Shown here: in pieces, positions 37,479 through 45,610 of the stretch
Layout: the number at the start of each line of letters is the position of its first letter
Position numbering within the stretch: position 1 is the stretch's first letter
Assembly: GCA_049965715.1 (NCBI GenBank)
Contig: JBMFWA010000001.1
Location: 1-64,000 of the forward strand
DNA: 64,000 bases
Direction of reading: 5' to 3'
Source of the DNA: JAKAFX01 sp049965715
GTDB taxonomy: Archaea > Thermoplasmatota > Thermoplasmata > Thermoplasmatales > Thermoplasmataceae
Notes under the pieces: generated by a model
Database searches by the model: none
What the model was told of the DNA's origin: nothing
What the model saw: the letters and a program-made list of their open reading frames with translations, nothing else
Made by a program: the position numbers and the translations under genes

Positions 37479-37621
37479 ATATAACGCACAGGTATTCTAT
37501 TGTCATAGTTATATTTTTACAAAATTTTTGATCATTCTAAGATTGAGGATCTAAATTATGAAGTCACATTTCTACAAATCCCGTGAACAGCCAGAAATAT
37601 TTATCCCGTTAAGTAAGAAGA

Positions 37622-38536
37622 TCAGAATATCGCAACAGGGGCGACAGGTGAGGCTGTTGATCCTCTTATTTTCAACGGTGCGCAGACGAACATGAATTCG
37701 TAAATTCTCTCTCTTGCAAGTTCATCCAGCTTTATATTATCTATCATTCTAACCCCTGATTTTGTTATCAGGTACTGATGAACGGGGAGTCTTGTACCTT
37801 TGATTTCGGGTGGAACAACCTCCGTTGATGGGGTATCCGAACCTGTAACAGAGATATCATTTTCCGCTATCCACTTGGAGAGATCATAGCCGATTCCAGG
37901 GGAGGAATCGAAATACTGGTTGTATATCTCCGGAGTTTCCCAGAGCGACGAAACACCAGTATGGAAGAAAATAGCGTCCCCGGGCTCCACAGAAATATTA
38001 TGATCTGCAAGAAACTTTTTGGTCTCGTCAACCTTTATGGGTCTTCCCCCGCTCAATATTCTCTCTTTTTCGCTGGTTAAATCGATCAGAATACCTTTTG
38101 TAACAATCGATGGCACCCCATCAATTCCCAGATTGTAAGTGCCAAATGTTGTAGATTCCTGAAACGCATCAAAGCCGTTGTAGAATTTGTTATCGAATGC
38201 GATGTGATTGAGAGAATCAAGATGAGTTCCCAGGTGATCCACCATCTCCAGCCTGCAGAGCGCGCCTCCGAACTTGTTTCTGGTGGGTTCTCTCAAGGGA
38301 GGTCTGTTGTCATAAACTCTCTGCGATAAGAGATGGAAGAATGGTCCATGGGCAGAATACCTGCCGGGCATCCCGTTAAAAATCCTGTGAGAGAGCTGGA
38401 TCACTTTGCCTTTTTTTACCGTTTTAATAGCCCGCATCACGCGACTTTCATTTAACAAATTCAGGGTTCCAAGCTGATCTCCCTCCCCCCATTTTGATGG
38501 ATACCATGCCTCTCCATTTTCAAACCATTCTGACAT
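37622..38536 (-). CDS. Cyclase family (kynurenine formamidase-like) hydrolase
   Basis: Metal-dependent hydrolase of the cyclase family. The signature metal site HLGTHLDSLNH (HxGTHxDxxxH) sits at about residues 94-104, and TGSDTPSTE fits the second conserved block. The 304 residues are longer than bacterial KynB (about 210), with extra N-terminal sequence (GEAWYPSKWGEGDQLGTLNLL), as in the longer uncharacterised members. The substrate is unknown. I start at the ATG at 38536, 23 bases after a TATA box, and not at 38575. No tryptophan-degradation genes lie nearby. Confidence 0.8.
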   Translation of the reverse strand: MSEWFENGEAWYPSKWGEGDQLGTLNLLNESRVMRAIKTVKKGKVIQLSHRIFNGMPGRYSAHGPFFHLLSQRVYDNRPPLREPTRNKFGGALCRLEMVDHLGTHLDSLNHIAFDNKFYNGFDAFQESTTFGTYNLGIDGVPSIVTKGILIDLTSEKERILSGGRPIKVDETKKFLADHNISVEPGDAIFFHTGVSSLWETPEIYNQYFDSSPGIGYDLSKWIAENDISVTGSDTPSTEVVPPEIKGTRLPVHQYLITKSGVRMIDNIKLDELARERIYEFMFVCAPLKIRGSTASPVAPVAIF

Positions 38537-38552
38537 TAGATTGGCTATCACG

Positions 38553-38562
38553 TAAAAATATA
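38553..38562 (-). promoter_or_regulatory. TATA box of the cyclase-family gene
   Basis: Reverse-strand TATATTTTTA centred about 23 bases before the ATG at 38536; it supports that start and a leaderless mRNA. Confidence 0.5.
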
Positions 38563-38658
38563 TTGAATTTACCATCTCATGAACGTATTTGTATAAACAT
38601 ACAACGAGACAGTAGCCAGCGAATGTTATTAAATCAAGATCACATTGTGCAGTTCAGA

Positions 38659-40134
38659 ATGGAACTAAGCAACAACGAGATCAAAGTGCTGGATTTCTTA
38701 TCCAGGCATAACGGCTTCGTAAGCGAGAATGATATTGAAGTTTCCGGCCTCGACAGGAGGGAGATATCAAGTGCTGTCTCTTATCTGGAGGTAAAGGATC
38801 TTGTCTCTGTCAAAAGAGAAGAGAGAATTACCTATGCCCTGGGTCCGGAGGGTGAAAGATTTTTGGAAAAAGGCCTGCCGGAGGAAAGACTCTACAGGCG
38901 TATCAAGACGGAGGGTAAAATTGACCTTTCGGGAATTAAAAATTCTATGGACCCGGAGGAGGTCAGGATCGCACTCGCGCAACTGGGTAGATTCAAGATA
39001 AAGCCTGTAATGGGCGCACTTATATATGAAGAGAACCAGGAACTGGAAAATGCAATCAATAAGAGGAAACACTTCCTGGAATCCATAAAAACAATGGGAT
39101 CCAGCCAGGACACTGAAATGATAGATCATTTCAGACGAAGGGGAAACATACTGATTGAGAAGAAGAGACTTGAACGTTCTGTATCTATAAATGACAACGG
39201 GAGAAAAATTCTTACAGGAAGTATTAACCTTAACAAAATTGAGTCTCTCACGCCTGAAATAATATCGTCAGGTGTTTGGAAGAATTCTGAATTCAGAGGA
39301 TACGACCTCAAGGTCCCTGTCGAGAAGATTAACGGCGGCTTTTATCATCCGCTCACCATACTGATCAGGAGAATAAAACGCATATTTCTGGAGATGGGTT
39401 TCAGCGAGATGCCGGGCCACTATGTGGAGAGCGCGGCGTGGAACATGGATGCGCTATTTGTTCCACAGGATCATCCAGTGAGAGAGATGCAGGACACGTT
39501 TTACGTTAAGCCGCAGAGTAGCATTGAAATTGAATTCCCGGAAATAATTGAGAAGGTTAAGAAAACACACGAGAAGGGAGTCAGGGGTTACACCGGATGG
39601 GGATATTCCTTCGATCCCCGGGAATCGAAGCGATTCCTGATGAGAACCCACACCACAGTCAGTACAGTTAGATATCTATATAAGCATACAGTGCCGCCTG
39701 TTTCAATTTTTTCTATTGAAAAGGTCTTCAGGCATGAAAGCGTGGATTGGAAACACCTGGCGGAACTTCATCAGATTGAGGGGGCATACTATGCAAGGGA
39801 TGCAAACCTGTCAACACTGAAGTCTCTTATGAGGACTTTCTATGGAAAGTTGGGATTCAGGGAAATCAAGTTTGTCCCGTCTTATTACCCTTATACGGAA
39901 CCCAGCATGGATGCCATAGCTTTTATAAATGGAAAGGAAATGGAACTTGGCGGATCCGGCGTATTCAGGGCTGAAGTGACCAAACCTCTTGGGCTGAAGG
40001 AACCCGTGATCGCATGGGGAATGGGACTGGAAAGAATTGCAATGATGTTCTATCAACTAGATGATATAAGGGAAATATATCAGAGCGATATGGAGTGGCT
40101 TCAGAATTATAAGATTCCAGAATATTCTTACTAG
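38659..40134 (+). CDS. pheS: Phenylalanyl-tRNA synthetase alpha subunit
   Basis: Catalytic alpha chain of the (alpha-beta)2 class II enzyme charging tRNA-Phe. The first 90 residues form a winged-helix domain; the catalytic core begins near residue 240 (GFYHPLTILIRRIKRIFLEMGF, motif 1), with motif 2 RTHTTVSTVRYL... FRHESVDWKH and motif 3 WGMGLERIAMMFY at the C-terminus. The archaeal-type length (491) fits. I use the ATG at 38659; the open frame back to 38494 overlaps the divergent gene. The pheT partner is not in the window, which is not rare in archaea. Confidence 0.94.
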   Translation: MELSNNEIKVLDFLSRHNGFVSENDIEVSGLDRREISSAVSYLEVKDLVSVKREERITYALGPEGERFLEKGLPEERLYRRIKTEGKIDLSGIKNSMDPEEVRIALAQLGRFKIKPVMGALIYEENQELENAINKRKHFLESIKTMGSSQDTEMIDHFRRRGNILIEKKRLERSVSINDNGRKILTGSINLNKIESLTPEIISSGVWKNSEFRGYDLKVPVEKINGGFYHPLTILIRRIKRIFLEMGFSEMPGHYVESAAWNMDALFVPQDHPVREMQDTFYVKPQSSIEIEFPEIIEKVKKTHEKGVRGYTGWGYSFDPRESKRFLMRTHTTVSTVRYLYKHTVPPVSIFSIEKVFRHESVDWKHLAELHQIEGAYYARDANLSTLKSLMRTFYGKLGFREIKFVPSYYPYTEPSMDAIAFINGKEMELGGSGVFRAEVTKPLGLKEPVIAWGMGLERIAMMFYQLDDIREIYQSDMEWLQNYKIPEYSY

Positions 40135-40265
40135 AAGCGCTTTCCTGCACAGTTTTCACAGATTCCAAATGAATTGAGATGCTTACTGCATGTTGGAAGA
40201 CTGCATATTCTGCATCTTCTGCTCGTTATCGTCAAGCATATGTGGCAAGGTTCTACTGTCTGCAT
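40131..40265 (-). CDS. Small cysteine-rich zinc-finger protein
   Basis: Found by reading the reverse strand between pheS and the N-gap: a 44-residue frame starting MQTVEPCHICLTI and ending CENCAGKRF. It has eight potential zinc ligands in order: CHIC (7, 10), CRIC (18, 21), Cys26, His29, and CENC (36, 39). The spacing C-x2-C-x7-C-x2-C-x4-C-x2-H-x6-C-x2-C resembles treble-clef/HIT-like double fingers. The ATG has AAATAAG centred 27 bases upstream, fitting a leaderless mRNA. The stop overlaps the pheS stop by two bases. Function unknown; likely nucleic acid or protein binding. Confidence 0.7.
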   Translation of the reverse strand: MQTVEPCHICLTITSRRCRICSLPTCSKHLNSFGICENCAGKRF

Positions 40266-40539
40266 CAGCACTTTAATTAATCATTCAGCTTATTTGAAAT
40301 TATTCAAATCCTGGATGGAACTCTGAATTACCATCATTGAGTTGAGAACATACTCTGAGCATTATGGAAGAAAAGGATCAGTCAGAGAATCCTAAAAATA
40401 TCAAAATTCCGGGCAGTTTCAGTATTCAGTCATCAGTACCATAGATTAAAAATGGACCCTGATCCATTTTTGATATGCATAATGGAAAGAGAAAAAATAA
40501 ATATTGAATTAAGATAAAACCATATAAGAGAGTTGAAGG
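40266..40539. other. Intergenic stretch before the exosome operon
   Basis: Holds the zinc-finger promoter at its left end, a possible 26-codon frame at 40364-40444 that I do not trust, a hairpin at 40448-40471 and a TATA-like CCATATAAG at about 40521-40529. The TATA would start a transcript just inside the N-gap, ahead of rrp4. Confidence 0.5.
40448..40471 (+). terminator. Perfect hairpin, possible bidirectional terminator
   Basis: AAAAATGGA (40448-40456), loop CCCTGA, TCCATTTTT (40463-40471): nine perfect base pairs ending in five Ts on both strands. It lies between the zinc-finger gene and the exosome operon. Archaeal terminators depend mainly on T-runs, so this is only suggestive. Confidence 0.35.
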
Positions 40540-40801
40540 NNNNNNNNNNNNNNNNNNNNNNNNNNNNNNNNNNNNNNNNNNNNNNNNNNNNNNNNNNNNN
40601 NNNNNNNNNNNNNNNNNNNNNNNNNNNNNNNNNNNNNNNNNNNNNNNNNNNNNNNNNNNNNNNNNNNNNNNNNNNNNNNNNNNNNNNNNNNNNNNNNNNN
40701 NNNNNNNNNNNNNNNNNNNNNNNNNNNNNNNNNNNNNNNNNNNNNNNNNNNNNNNNNNNNNNNNNNNNNNNNNNNNNNNNNNNNNNNNNNNNNNNNNNNN
40801 N
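40540..40801. other. Assembly gap (262 N)
   Basis: A run of 262 undefined bases. It hides the start of rrp4: homologues have about 55-60 residues before the first visible FNGAYMPRRGD, so the start codon should be near the middle of the gap or earlier. There is not enough room for another full gene such as SBDS. Confidence 0.95.
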
Positions 40802-40802
40802 A

Positions 40803-41336
40803 TTCAACGGTGCATATATGCCGAGACGGGGAGACAAAGTGATAGGTAAAGTGATAGAGATAGGGCCGTCGATGTGGATCACCGATATAAGTGCCCCTTA
40901 CACTTCGCTTCTTCACATAAATGACGTTCCATGGCGTACTAATGCCGGCGATCTCAAGAGGTACATAAATACAGGCGACTATATTTATGCCAAAGTCCTC
41001 TCGATCAATGAAATAAACGAAAGCTGGCTGACCCTTAAAGATGTGGGTCTCAGGAAACTTGAAGGTGGCACGATTGTGTCGATCCCGTCTCCAAAGGTGC
41101 CAAGGATAATAGGAAAGGGCGGAACCATGGTCAACATGATCAAGGATGAGACCGGTACCAGAATAGTTGTAGGGCAGAACGGGCTCATCTGGATTGATGG
41201 GCCCCCAGAAAATGTCATGCTTGCGATTTCTGCCATAGAAATCGTAAAGAATGAAGCACACACAATTGGATTGACAGACAGAATAGCAGAATATTTGAAG
41301 AGCAAGAAAGGTGAGATTAGTGGGAACAGCAAGTGA
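40803..41336 (+). CDS. rrp4: Exosome complex RNA-binding protein Rrp4 (5' end in gap)
   Basis: Cap protein of the archaeal exosome that guides RNA into the Rrp41/Rrp42 ring. The visible 177 residues contain most of the S1 domain (YMPRRGDKVIGKVIEIGPSMW... SIN) and the KH domain with VPRIIGKGGTMVNMIKDETGTRI (about 91-113 of the visible part). The N-terminal domain is lost in the N-gap. It overlaps the rrp41 start by up to 26 bases, so the three exosome genes form one operon. Confidence 0.93.
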   Translation, partial: FNGAYMPRRGDKVIGKVIEIGPSMWITDISAPYTSLLHINDVPWRTNAGDLKRYINTGDYIYAKVLSINEINESWLTLKDVGLRKLEGGTIVSIPSPKVPRIIGKGGTMVNMIKDETGTRIVVGQNGLIWIDGPPENVMLAISAIEIVKNEAHTIGLTDRIAEYLKSKKGEISGNSK

Positions 41337-42060
41337 TATTAAGTTAATAGATGAAAAGGGACTGAGAATAGATGGAAGAAGTCCAGAGGAACTTCGACCT
41401 ATAAAGATTGAAACCGATGTTTTGAATCGTGCGGATGGTTCTGCGCTTATAGAATGGGGCGGAAACAAGATCATCGCAGCAGTTTATGGGCCAAGGGAAG
41501 CATATCCAAAGCACAACCAGGATATAAACAAGGCAGTGGTAAAGGCAAGGTACAACATGGAAGCATATTCCGTGGACGAAAGAAAGAGGCCGGGTCCGGA
41601 CAGGAGATCAATGGAGATCTCTAAGGTCATATCAGAGGCACTGGAATCCGCAATAATGGTGGAACAGTTCCCCAGAGCCCAGATTGACATATTTATAGAG
41701 GTCATGCAGGCTGACGCAGGAACAAGAATTGCCGGTCTCACTGCTGCAGCAGTAGCTGTTGCATCGGCAGGAATACCAATGCGTGACCTGGTCACTGGAT
41801 GCACAGCAGGCAAAGTTGACGGTCATATTGTTCTGGACCTCTGCAAGGAAGAAGACAACTTCGGGCAGGCCGACCTGCCAATAGCAGTTCTTCCAAAAAG
41901 CGGTAAAGTGGTGTTACTGCAGATGGATGGAGACATGTCGGTGGATGAATTCGATCAGGCCACAAGCATGGTGATGAACGCTATAAAGAGAATAAACCAG
42001 ATTCAGAGGGACGCCCTTAAGAATAAATTTGAAACCTCAACCGGGGAAGTTGGTGAATAA
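41311..42060 (+). CDS. rrp41: Exosome complex exonuclease Rrp41
   Basis: Catalytic RNase PH subunit of the exosome; phosphorolytic 3'-5' exonuclease and, with phosphate low, polymerase. The 249 residues have the RADGSALIEWGGNKIIAAVYGPRE start, the phosphate-binding RRSMEIS...AGTRIAGLTAAAVA region and the catalytic DNFGQADLPIAV (about 187-198). Start is GTG at 41311; another GTG three codons on is possible. Downstream by two bases is rrp42. Confidence 0.95.
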   Translation: MRLVGTASDIKLIDEKGLRIDGRSPEELRPIKIETDVLNRADGSALIEWGGNKIIAAVYGPREAYPKHNQDINKAVVKARYNMEAYSVDERKRPGPDRRSMEISKVISEALESAIMVEQFPRAQIDIFIEVMQADAGTRIAGLTAAAVAVASAGIPMRDLVTGCTAGKVDGHIVLDLCKEEDNFGQADLPIAVLPKSGKVVLLQMDGDMSVDEFDQATSMVMNAIKRINQIQRDALKNKFETSTGEVGE

Positions 42061-42062
42061 AA

Positions 42063-42845
42063 ATGCCAAGAGATGAGTTAGGTATACTCTCAGAGATAAA
42101 GAGAAGCTATATCCTGAGAAGATTGAAGGAGGGAAAAAGATCCGATAACAGGAACCTGGATCAGTTCAGGGAAGCCACCATTATACCCAATTACATAGTG
42201 AGGGCCGCAGGATCTTCCATGGTCACCCTGGGTAAGACCAAGGTCATTGCTGGTGTAAAGATAGAGGCAGGAGAACCATTCCCAGACACTCCAAATCAGG
42301 GAGTTCTTACAACGAACGTGGAACTTCTTCCAATGGCATTCCCCACTTTTGAATCCGGGCCTCCCAACGAAATGTCCATTGAACTTGCAAGAGTGGTCGA
42401 CAGGGGAATCAGGGAGAGCAAAATGATCGATCTCCAGAAGCTGGTGATAGAGCCTGCTTCCAAGGTCTGGATCGTCTTCATTGACATAAACGTGCTGGAC
42501 TTTGACGGAAATCTGATAGATGCATGCACGCTGGCATCCGTTTCTGCACTGAAAACGGCCATTGTCCCAGCATCCTCAATAGGCGGCAAGGACTTCCCTG
42601 TTCCCACGACTTGCACACCGATATCCGTTACAATGGCCAAGATAGGAGACTCTATGGTTGTCGATCCGGATCTGGAAGAGGAACAGATATCCCAGGGAAG
42701 AATAACCGTGACCACCTCGGAGGACGGGCACATAAAGGCCATGCAAAAGGGTGATGTCGGCTTCTTTACAATGGATGAAATAAAGAAAGCTATTATAACA
42801 TCCAGCAATGTGGGAAAATCTTTAAGAGAGAAATATTTCGGGTGA
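42063..42845 (+). CDS. rrp42: Exosome complex component Rrp42
   Basis: RNase PH-fold partner that alternates with Rrp41 in the hexameric ring but has lost the catalytic residues. The 260 residues carry the long N-terminal extension (RSYILRRLKEGKRSDNRNLDQFREA), the ITVTTSEDGHIKAMQKGD segment and PTTCTPISVTM. The start directly follows rrp41. Confidence 0.95.
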   Translation: MPRDELGILSEIKRSYILRRLKEGKRSDNRNLDQFREATIIPNYIVRAAGSSMVTLGKTKVIAGVKIEAGEPFPDTPNQGVLTTNVELLPMAFPTFESGPPNEMSIELARVVDRGIRESKMIDLQKLVIEPASKVWIVFIDINVLDFDGNLIDACTLASVSALKTAIVPASSIGGKDFPVPTTCTPISVTMAKIGDSMVVDPDLEEEQISQGRITVTTSEDGHIKAMQKGDVGFFTMDEIKKAIITSSNVGKSLREKYFG

Positions 42846-42853
42846 ACTGGTAA

Positions 42854-43105
42854 ATGTCAAGAAGAACTTTGAAAGTGGGCGCAGCCGGGAGATTCGGTCC
42901 AAGATATGGAGTAACTGTAAGAAAAGCCTGGAATGAAATATATAAGCAAAAATCGGCGTTCTACGTATGTCCTGCATGCAAGCAGAAAAAGGTAAAGCGG
43001 CTTGCATCGGGAATATGGGAATGCAGGCACTGCCATCACAAATTTGCCGGCGGCTCCTATACACCTGAAAGCATTCAGTCCGAAGTCATAGAAGAGGTGG
43101 CATAA
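42854..43105 (+). CDS. rpl37ae: Ribosomal protein L37Ae
   Basis: Zinc-binding large-subunit protein. The 83 residues start SRRTLKVGAAGRFGPRYGVTVRK and contain the zinc ribbon CPAC...CRHC (about 39-60), as in other archaeal L37Ae. It is nine bases after rrp42 in the same operon, and its TAA stop overlaps the presumed rpoP start. Confidence 0.95.
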   Translation: MSRRTLKVGAAGRFGPRYGVTVRKAWNEIYKQKSAFYVCPACKQKKVKRLASGIWECRHCHHKFAGGSYTPESIQSEVIEEVA

Positions 43106-43236
43106 CGTACAAGTGCATAAGGTGTGGTCGCCCCCTCGAGAAATCTTATGGAACTGCAGAAATAGAATGTGAGTGCGGTTCCAGGGTATTCATCAAGGAG
43201 AGACCAAACATAGAAAAAGTCATAATAGTAAGGTAA
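43102..43236 (+). CDS. rpoP: RNA polymerase subunit P, with apparent AUA start
   Basis: Zinc-ribbon subunit Rpo12 (Rpb12 homologue) that helps assemble the Rpo3/Rpo10/Rpo11 platform. The frame gives TYKCIRCGRPLEKSYG and then CECGSRVFIKERP, matching RpoP in motif and length (44 residues). There is no ATG, GTG or TTG in frame. The natural start is ATA at 43102, overlapping the L37Ae stop as ATAA, just as ATGA links other genes here. A GAGGTGG sequence precedes it at 43094-43100; ACG at 43105 would be a better-spaced but also non-standard start. A sequencing error (G to A) is the plain alternative. Confidence 0.85.
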   Translation: MTYKCIRCGRPLEKSYGTAEIECECGSRVFIKERPNIEKVIIVR

Positions 43237-43244
43237 AGGCCAAG

Positions 43245-44417
43245 ATGGTCATTTTCCAAAACCTTCTTTCTCACAGGATATGTGTGAGATGCGCTGGCCG
43301 GGTATACGCCAGGGTGGGCAGCGATCTGGATAATCCAACAAGAGGATCGATTATAGAATTTTTGATCTCGGTTCTGGAAAAATCTGGGTTCAGATTTGAA
43401 TCAGAAGATCAGTGTGAAATATGTGGCGGTATCTTCAAGGATCTTGGCAGATATTCCAGCATGGCTTCAGATCTGACTCAGGGCTATGAGTATGATACGT
43501 TCCTGGTCGGGTCCACGTTCGATGAAAAGACAACAGCACTGGAATCATCAGTTCAGAAAGGCTCAGAAACGCATTCTGAAAGCATAAAGAAGGAATTTAA
43601 CCGAGAGCTTGGCAAATTGATCAGTACAAGAATGGGTAAGGAATTCGAAAAGAATGATCCCGATATTGCTCTTCAGTTTAATCTGAAGTATGATTCCCTC
43701 AAGCTACAGATAAAAAGTCTTTACATTTATGGCGTGTACAGGAAATTCAGAAGGGATATCCCCCAAACGAGGTGGATACACAAGGAATACAATCAGTCGA
43801 AATCGCTCGAGGAACTGATTGGTGAACCACTTATCAGATTTTCAAACGCCGAAGACTTCAGGCTTCATGGGGCCGGGAGAGAAGACGTCGACGTCAGGAT
43901 GCTTGGCAATGGAAGAGAATTTATCATAGAGGCAATGAATCCCAAAATCAGGAGGATTGACCTTGAGAAATACAGACAGGAAGTTAACAGGAATTCAGAC
44001 ATTCTGGAGATATTCAATCTGGAATTCACGACTAAAAAAGCAGTAAAGAGTCTGAAGGAGAGCAGTTATGCCAAAACTTATCTGGCCAGGATATCTTCCA
44101 GAGAAACAATAGATGCAGTGAAGCTCAGGACATCCTTGGATAAGTTTACTGGAAAAGTTATATATCAAAGAACACCATTAAGAGTTTCCGGAAGGAGATC
44201 CGATCTCGTAAGAGCAAGAACCGTCGACGAAGTCAGGGTGCTTGAAATCAACGGAAAACAAGCATCACTGGAAATAAGGGCACAGGCAGGTACATACATT
44301 AAGGAACTCGTGAACGGGGATGAGGGGAGAACCAGCCCCAGCATATCAGAGATATACGGAACTCCTCTTAAAGTGGAAGAGCTGGATGTAATAAAGATTC
44401 ACAGGGGTGAAAAATAA
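43245..44417 (+). CDS. pus10: tRNA pseudouridine synthase Pus10
   Basis: Makes pseudouridine 54 and 55 in the T-loop of tRNAs in archaea. An N-terminal zinc-binding part with two CxxC pairs (CVRC, CEIC; about 13-70) is followed by a THUMP-like region and the catalytic domain; the catalytic aspartate is residue 214 in GAGREDVDVR, and the C-terminal AGTYIKELVNGDEGRTSPS block is present. The ATG at 43245 (390 residues) lies eight bases after rpoP; an upstream frame from 43173 overlaps rpoP and is not conserved. It overlaps the L21e start by one base. Confidence 0.95.
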   Translation: MVIFQNLLSHRICVRCAGRVYARVGSDLDNPTRGSIIEFLISVLEKSGFRFESEDQCEICGGIFKDLGRYSSMASDLTQGYEYDTFLVGSTFDEKTTALESSVQKGSETHSESIKKEFNRELGKLISTRMGKEFEKNDPDIALQFNLKYDSLKLQIKSLYIYGVYRKFRRDIPQTRWIHKEYNQSKSLEELIGEPLIRFSNAEDFRLHGAGREDVDVRMLGNGREFIIEAMNPKIRRIDLEKYRQEVNRNSDILEIFNLEFTTKKAVKSLKESSYAKTYLARISSRETIDAVKLRTSLDKFTGKVIYQRTPLRVSGRRSDLVRARTVDEVRVLEINGKQASLEIRAQAGTYIKELVNGDEGRTSPSISEIYGTPLKVEELDVIKIHRGEK

Positions 44418-44716
44418 TGGCGAAGATGTCACATGGTCCGAGATCTGGATCAAGAATGAAAATGCGAAGGAAGATAAAAGAGAAGGGTTTGCCAACTGTA
44501 AACGAACTTATGAAGTCATTCGAAATTGGCGATAAAGCCTCCATTGTCATAAACTCATCAATTCACAAGGGTATGCCGTTTCATAATTTTCACGGATATA
44601 CTGGGACCGTGGTAAAGAAACAGGGCGAGTGCTATCTTGTATCTATTAACGTAGGATCGGTGGAAAAGCAGATACTGGCGGGACCGGCTCATTTGAAGAA
44701 GGTAGCACAGGCTTAA
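44417..44716 (+). CDS. rpl21e: Ribosomal protein L21e
   Basis: Large-subunit protein with an SH3-like fold. The 99 residues begin MSHGPRSGSRMKMRRKIKEKG after the initiator and contain GDKASIVINSSIHKGMPFHNFHGYTGTV, diagnostic of L21e. Translationally joined to pus10 by a one-base overlap and followed by rpoF. Confidence 0.95.
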   Translation: MAKMSHGPRSGSRMKMRRKIKEKGLPTVNELMKSFEIGDKASIVINSSIHKGMPFHNFHGYTGTVVKKQGECYLVSINVGSVEKQILAGPAHLKKVAQA

Positions 44717-44734
44717 ACCGGACTCGGATTCAAG

Positions 44735-45046
44735 ATGACAAAAAAGGAGTATATTCCAATCCCCGAGGTTTACCGGATATTATCCGGAAAGGAAAACCTC
44801 ACAGATACTGAGGCCCAGACAGTTTCATATACTGAGAAATTCCTTAAGATCAAAAACGGATCGCTGAAGGCTGTTAAGGAAATCAAGAACAAATACTCTC
44901 TTAAGGAAGACGTTGCAGTGAAGCTTGTTGACATAGTTCCAAGAACAAAAGAGGAAATCACATCAATTTTATCTGGCTACGGAGTTTTGATAAACGAAAA
45001 AGATTTAAATAATCTTCTAGACTATTTACAGGAACTCGTTGAGTAG
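44735..45046 (+). CDS. rpoF: RNA polymerase subunit F (Rpo4)
   Basis: Homologue of eukaryotic Rpb4; with Rpo7 it forms the stalk of RNA polymerase that aids open complex formation and RNA contact. The 103 residues have the N-terminal IPIPEVYRIL, the helical TDTEAQTVSYTEKF segment and DIVPRTKEEITSIL, fitting RpoF, next to L21e and DUF655 as in most archaea. Confidence 0.92.
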   Translation: MTKKEYIPIPEVYRILSGKENLTDTEAQTVSYTEKFLKIKNGSLKAVKEIKNKYSLKEDVAVKLVDIVPRTKEEITSILSGYGVLINEKDLNNLLDYLQELVE

Positions 45047-45052
45047 GGCCTG

Positions 45053-45610
45053 GTGTTTTTTGTGGAAGAATATGCATATGTACTTGATTACCTTCCCCAA
45101 GGAAGGTCCGATGACAGGAGTTATAAAAAAACACCAATCCTGATAGCAATCGGCGAGGATGAATTCAAGCTTCTGGAACTGATCCCAAAAAATAATGCAA
45201 TTTTTTCTGTGGGAGACAGGATATACATAGGAAGCAATCTTGAGATGCGAACCAAGATACTCTCTGTCAAGAGGAGGATCTCCTACAAAGACCTGACGAG
45301 TGCTGCTATAAATGAACTGCCATATATACTGGAAACTCTTGTAAATCAGCAGGAATCCAAGTACATAGGATTCTTCAACACCGCCCAGCCAATCAACACG
45401 AGACTGCACTCTCTCGAGCTTCTTCCCGGTCTCGGAAACAAGACCATGTGGAGCATTATCGAAGAGAGAAAGAAAAGGCCGTTTGAATCATTTAAAGATC
45501 TTACAGAAAGAGTAAAGACCATTCACAATCCCCAGAAAATGATAGTCGGCAGGATTATCCAGGAACTTGAAGAGAGATTTGAAAAATACAAGATGTTTGT
45601 ATCAAAATGA
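45053..45610 (+). CDS. DUF655 RNA-binding-like protein
   Basis: Archaeal DUF655 protein, 185 residues: an OB-like domain (about 5-80; EYAYVLDYLPQG near the start) followed by a helix-hairpin-helix region with LLPGLGNKTMWSIIEERKKRPF at about 124-145. Thought to bind nucleic acid; the exact role is not known. Conserved place between rpoF and ksgA supports a role in ribosome or RNA biology. Start GTG at 45053. Confidence 0.9.
   Translation: MFFVEEYAYVLDYLPQGRSDDRSYKKTPILIAIGEDEFKLLELIPKNNAIFSVGDRIYIGSNLEMRTKILSVKRRISYKDLTSAAINELPYILETLVNQQESKYIGFFNTAQPINTRLHSLELLPGLGNKTMWSIIEERKKRPFESFKDLTERVKTIHNPQKMIVGRIIQELEERFEKYKMFVSK

Noticed and set aside
40364..40444. 26-codon forward frame starting MEEKDQSENP
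   Set aside because: Too short, no motif and no well-placed promoter.
40509..41474. Long reverse frame running through the N-gap
   Set aside because: Open only because unknown bases cannot contain stops; antisense to rrp4 and rrp41.
42296..42808. 170-codon reverse frame
   Set aside because: Wholly antisense to rrp42, whose identity is certain; a shadow of its codon pattern.
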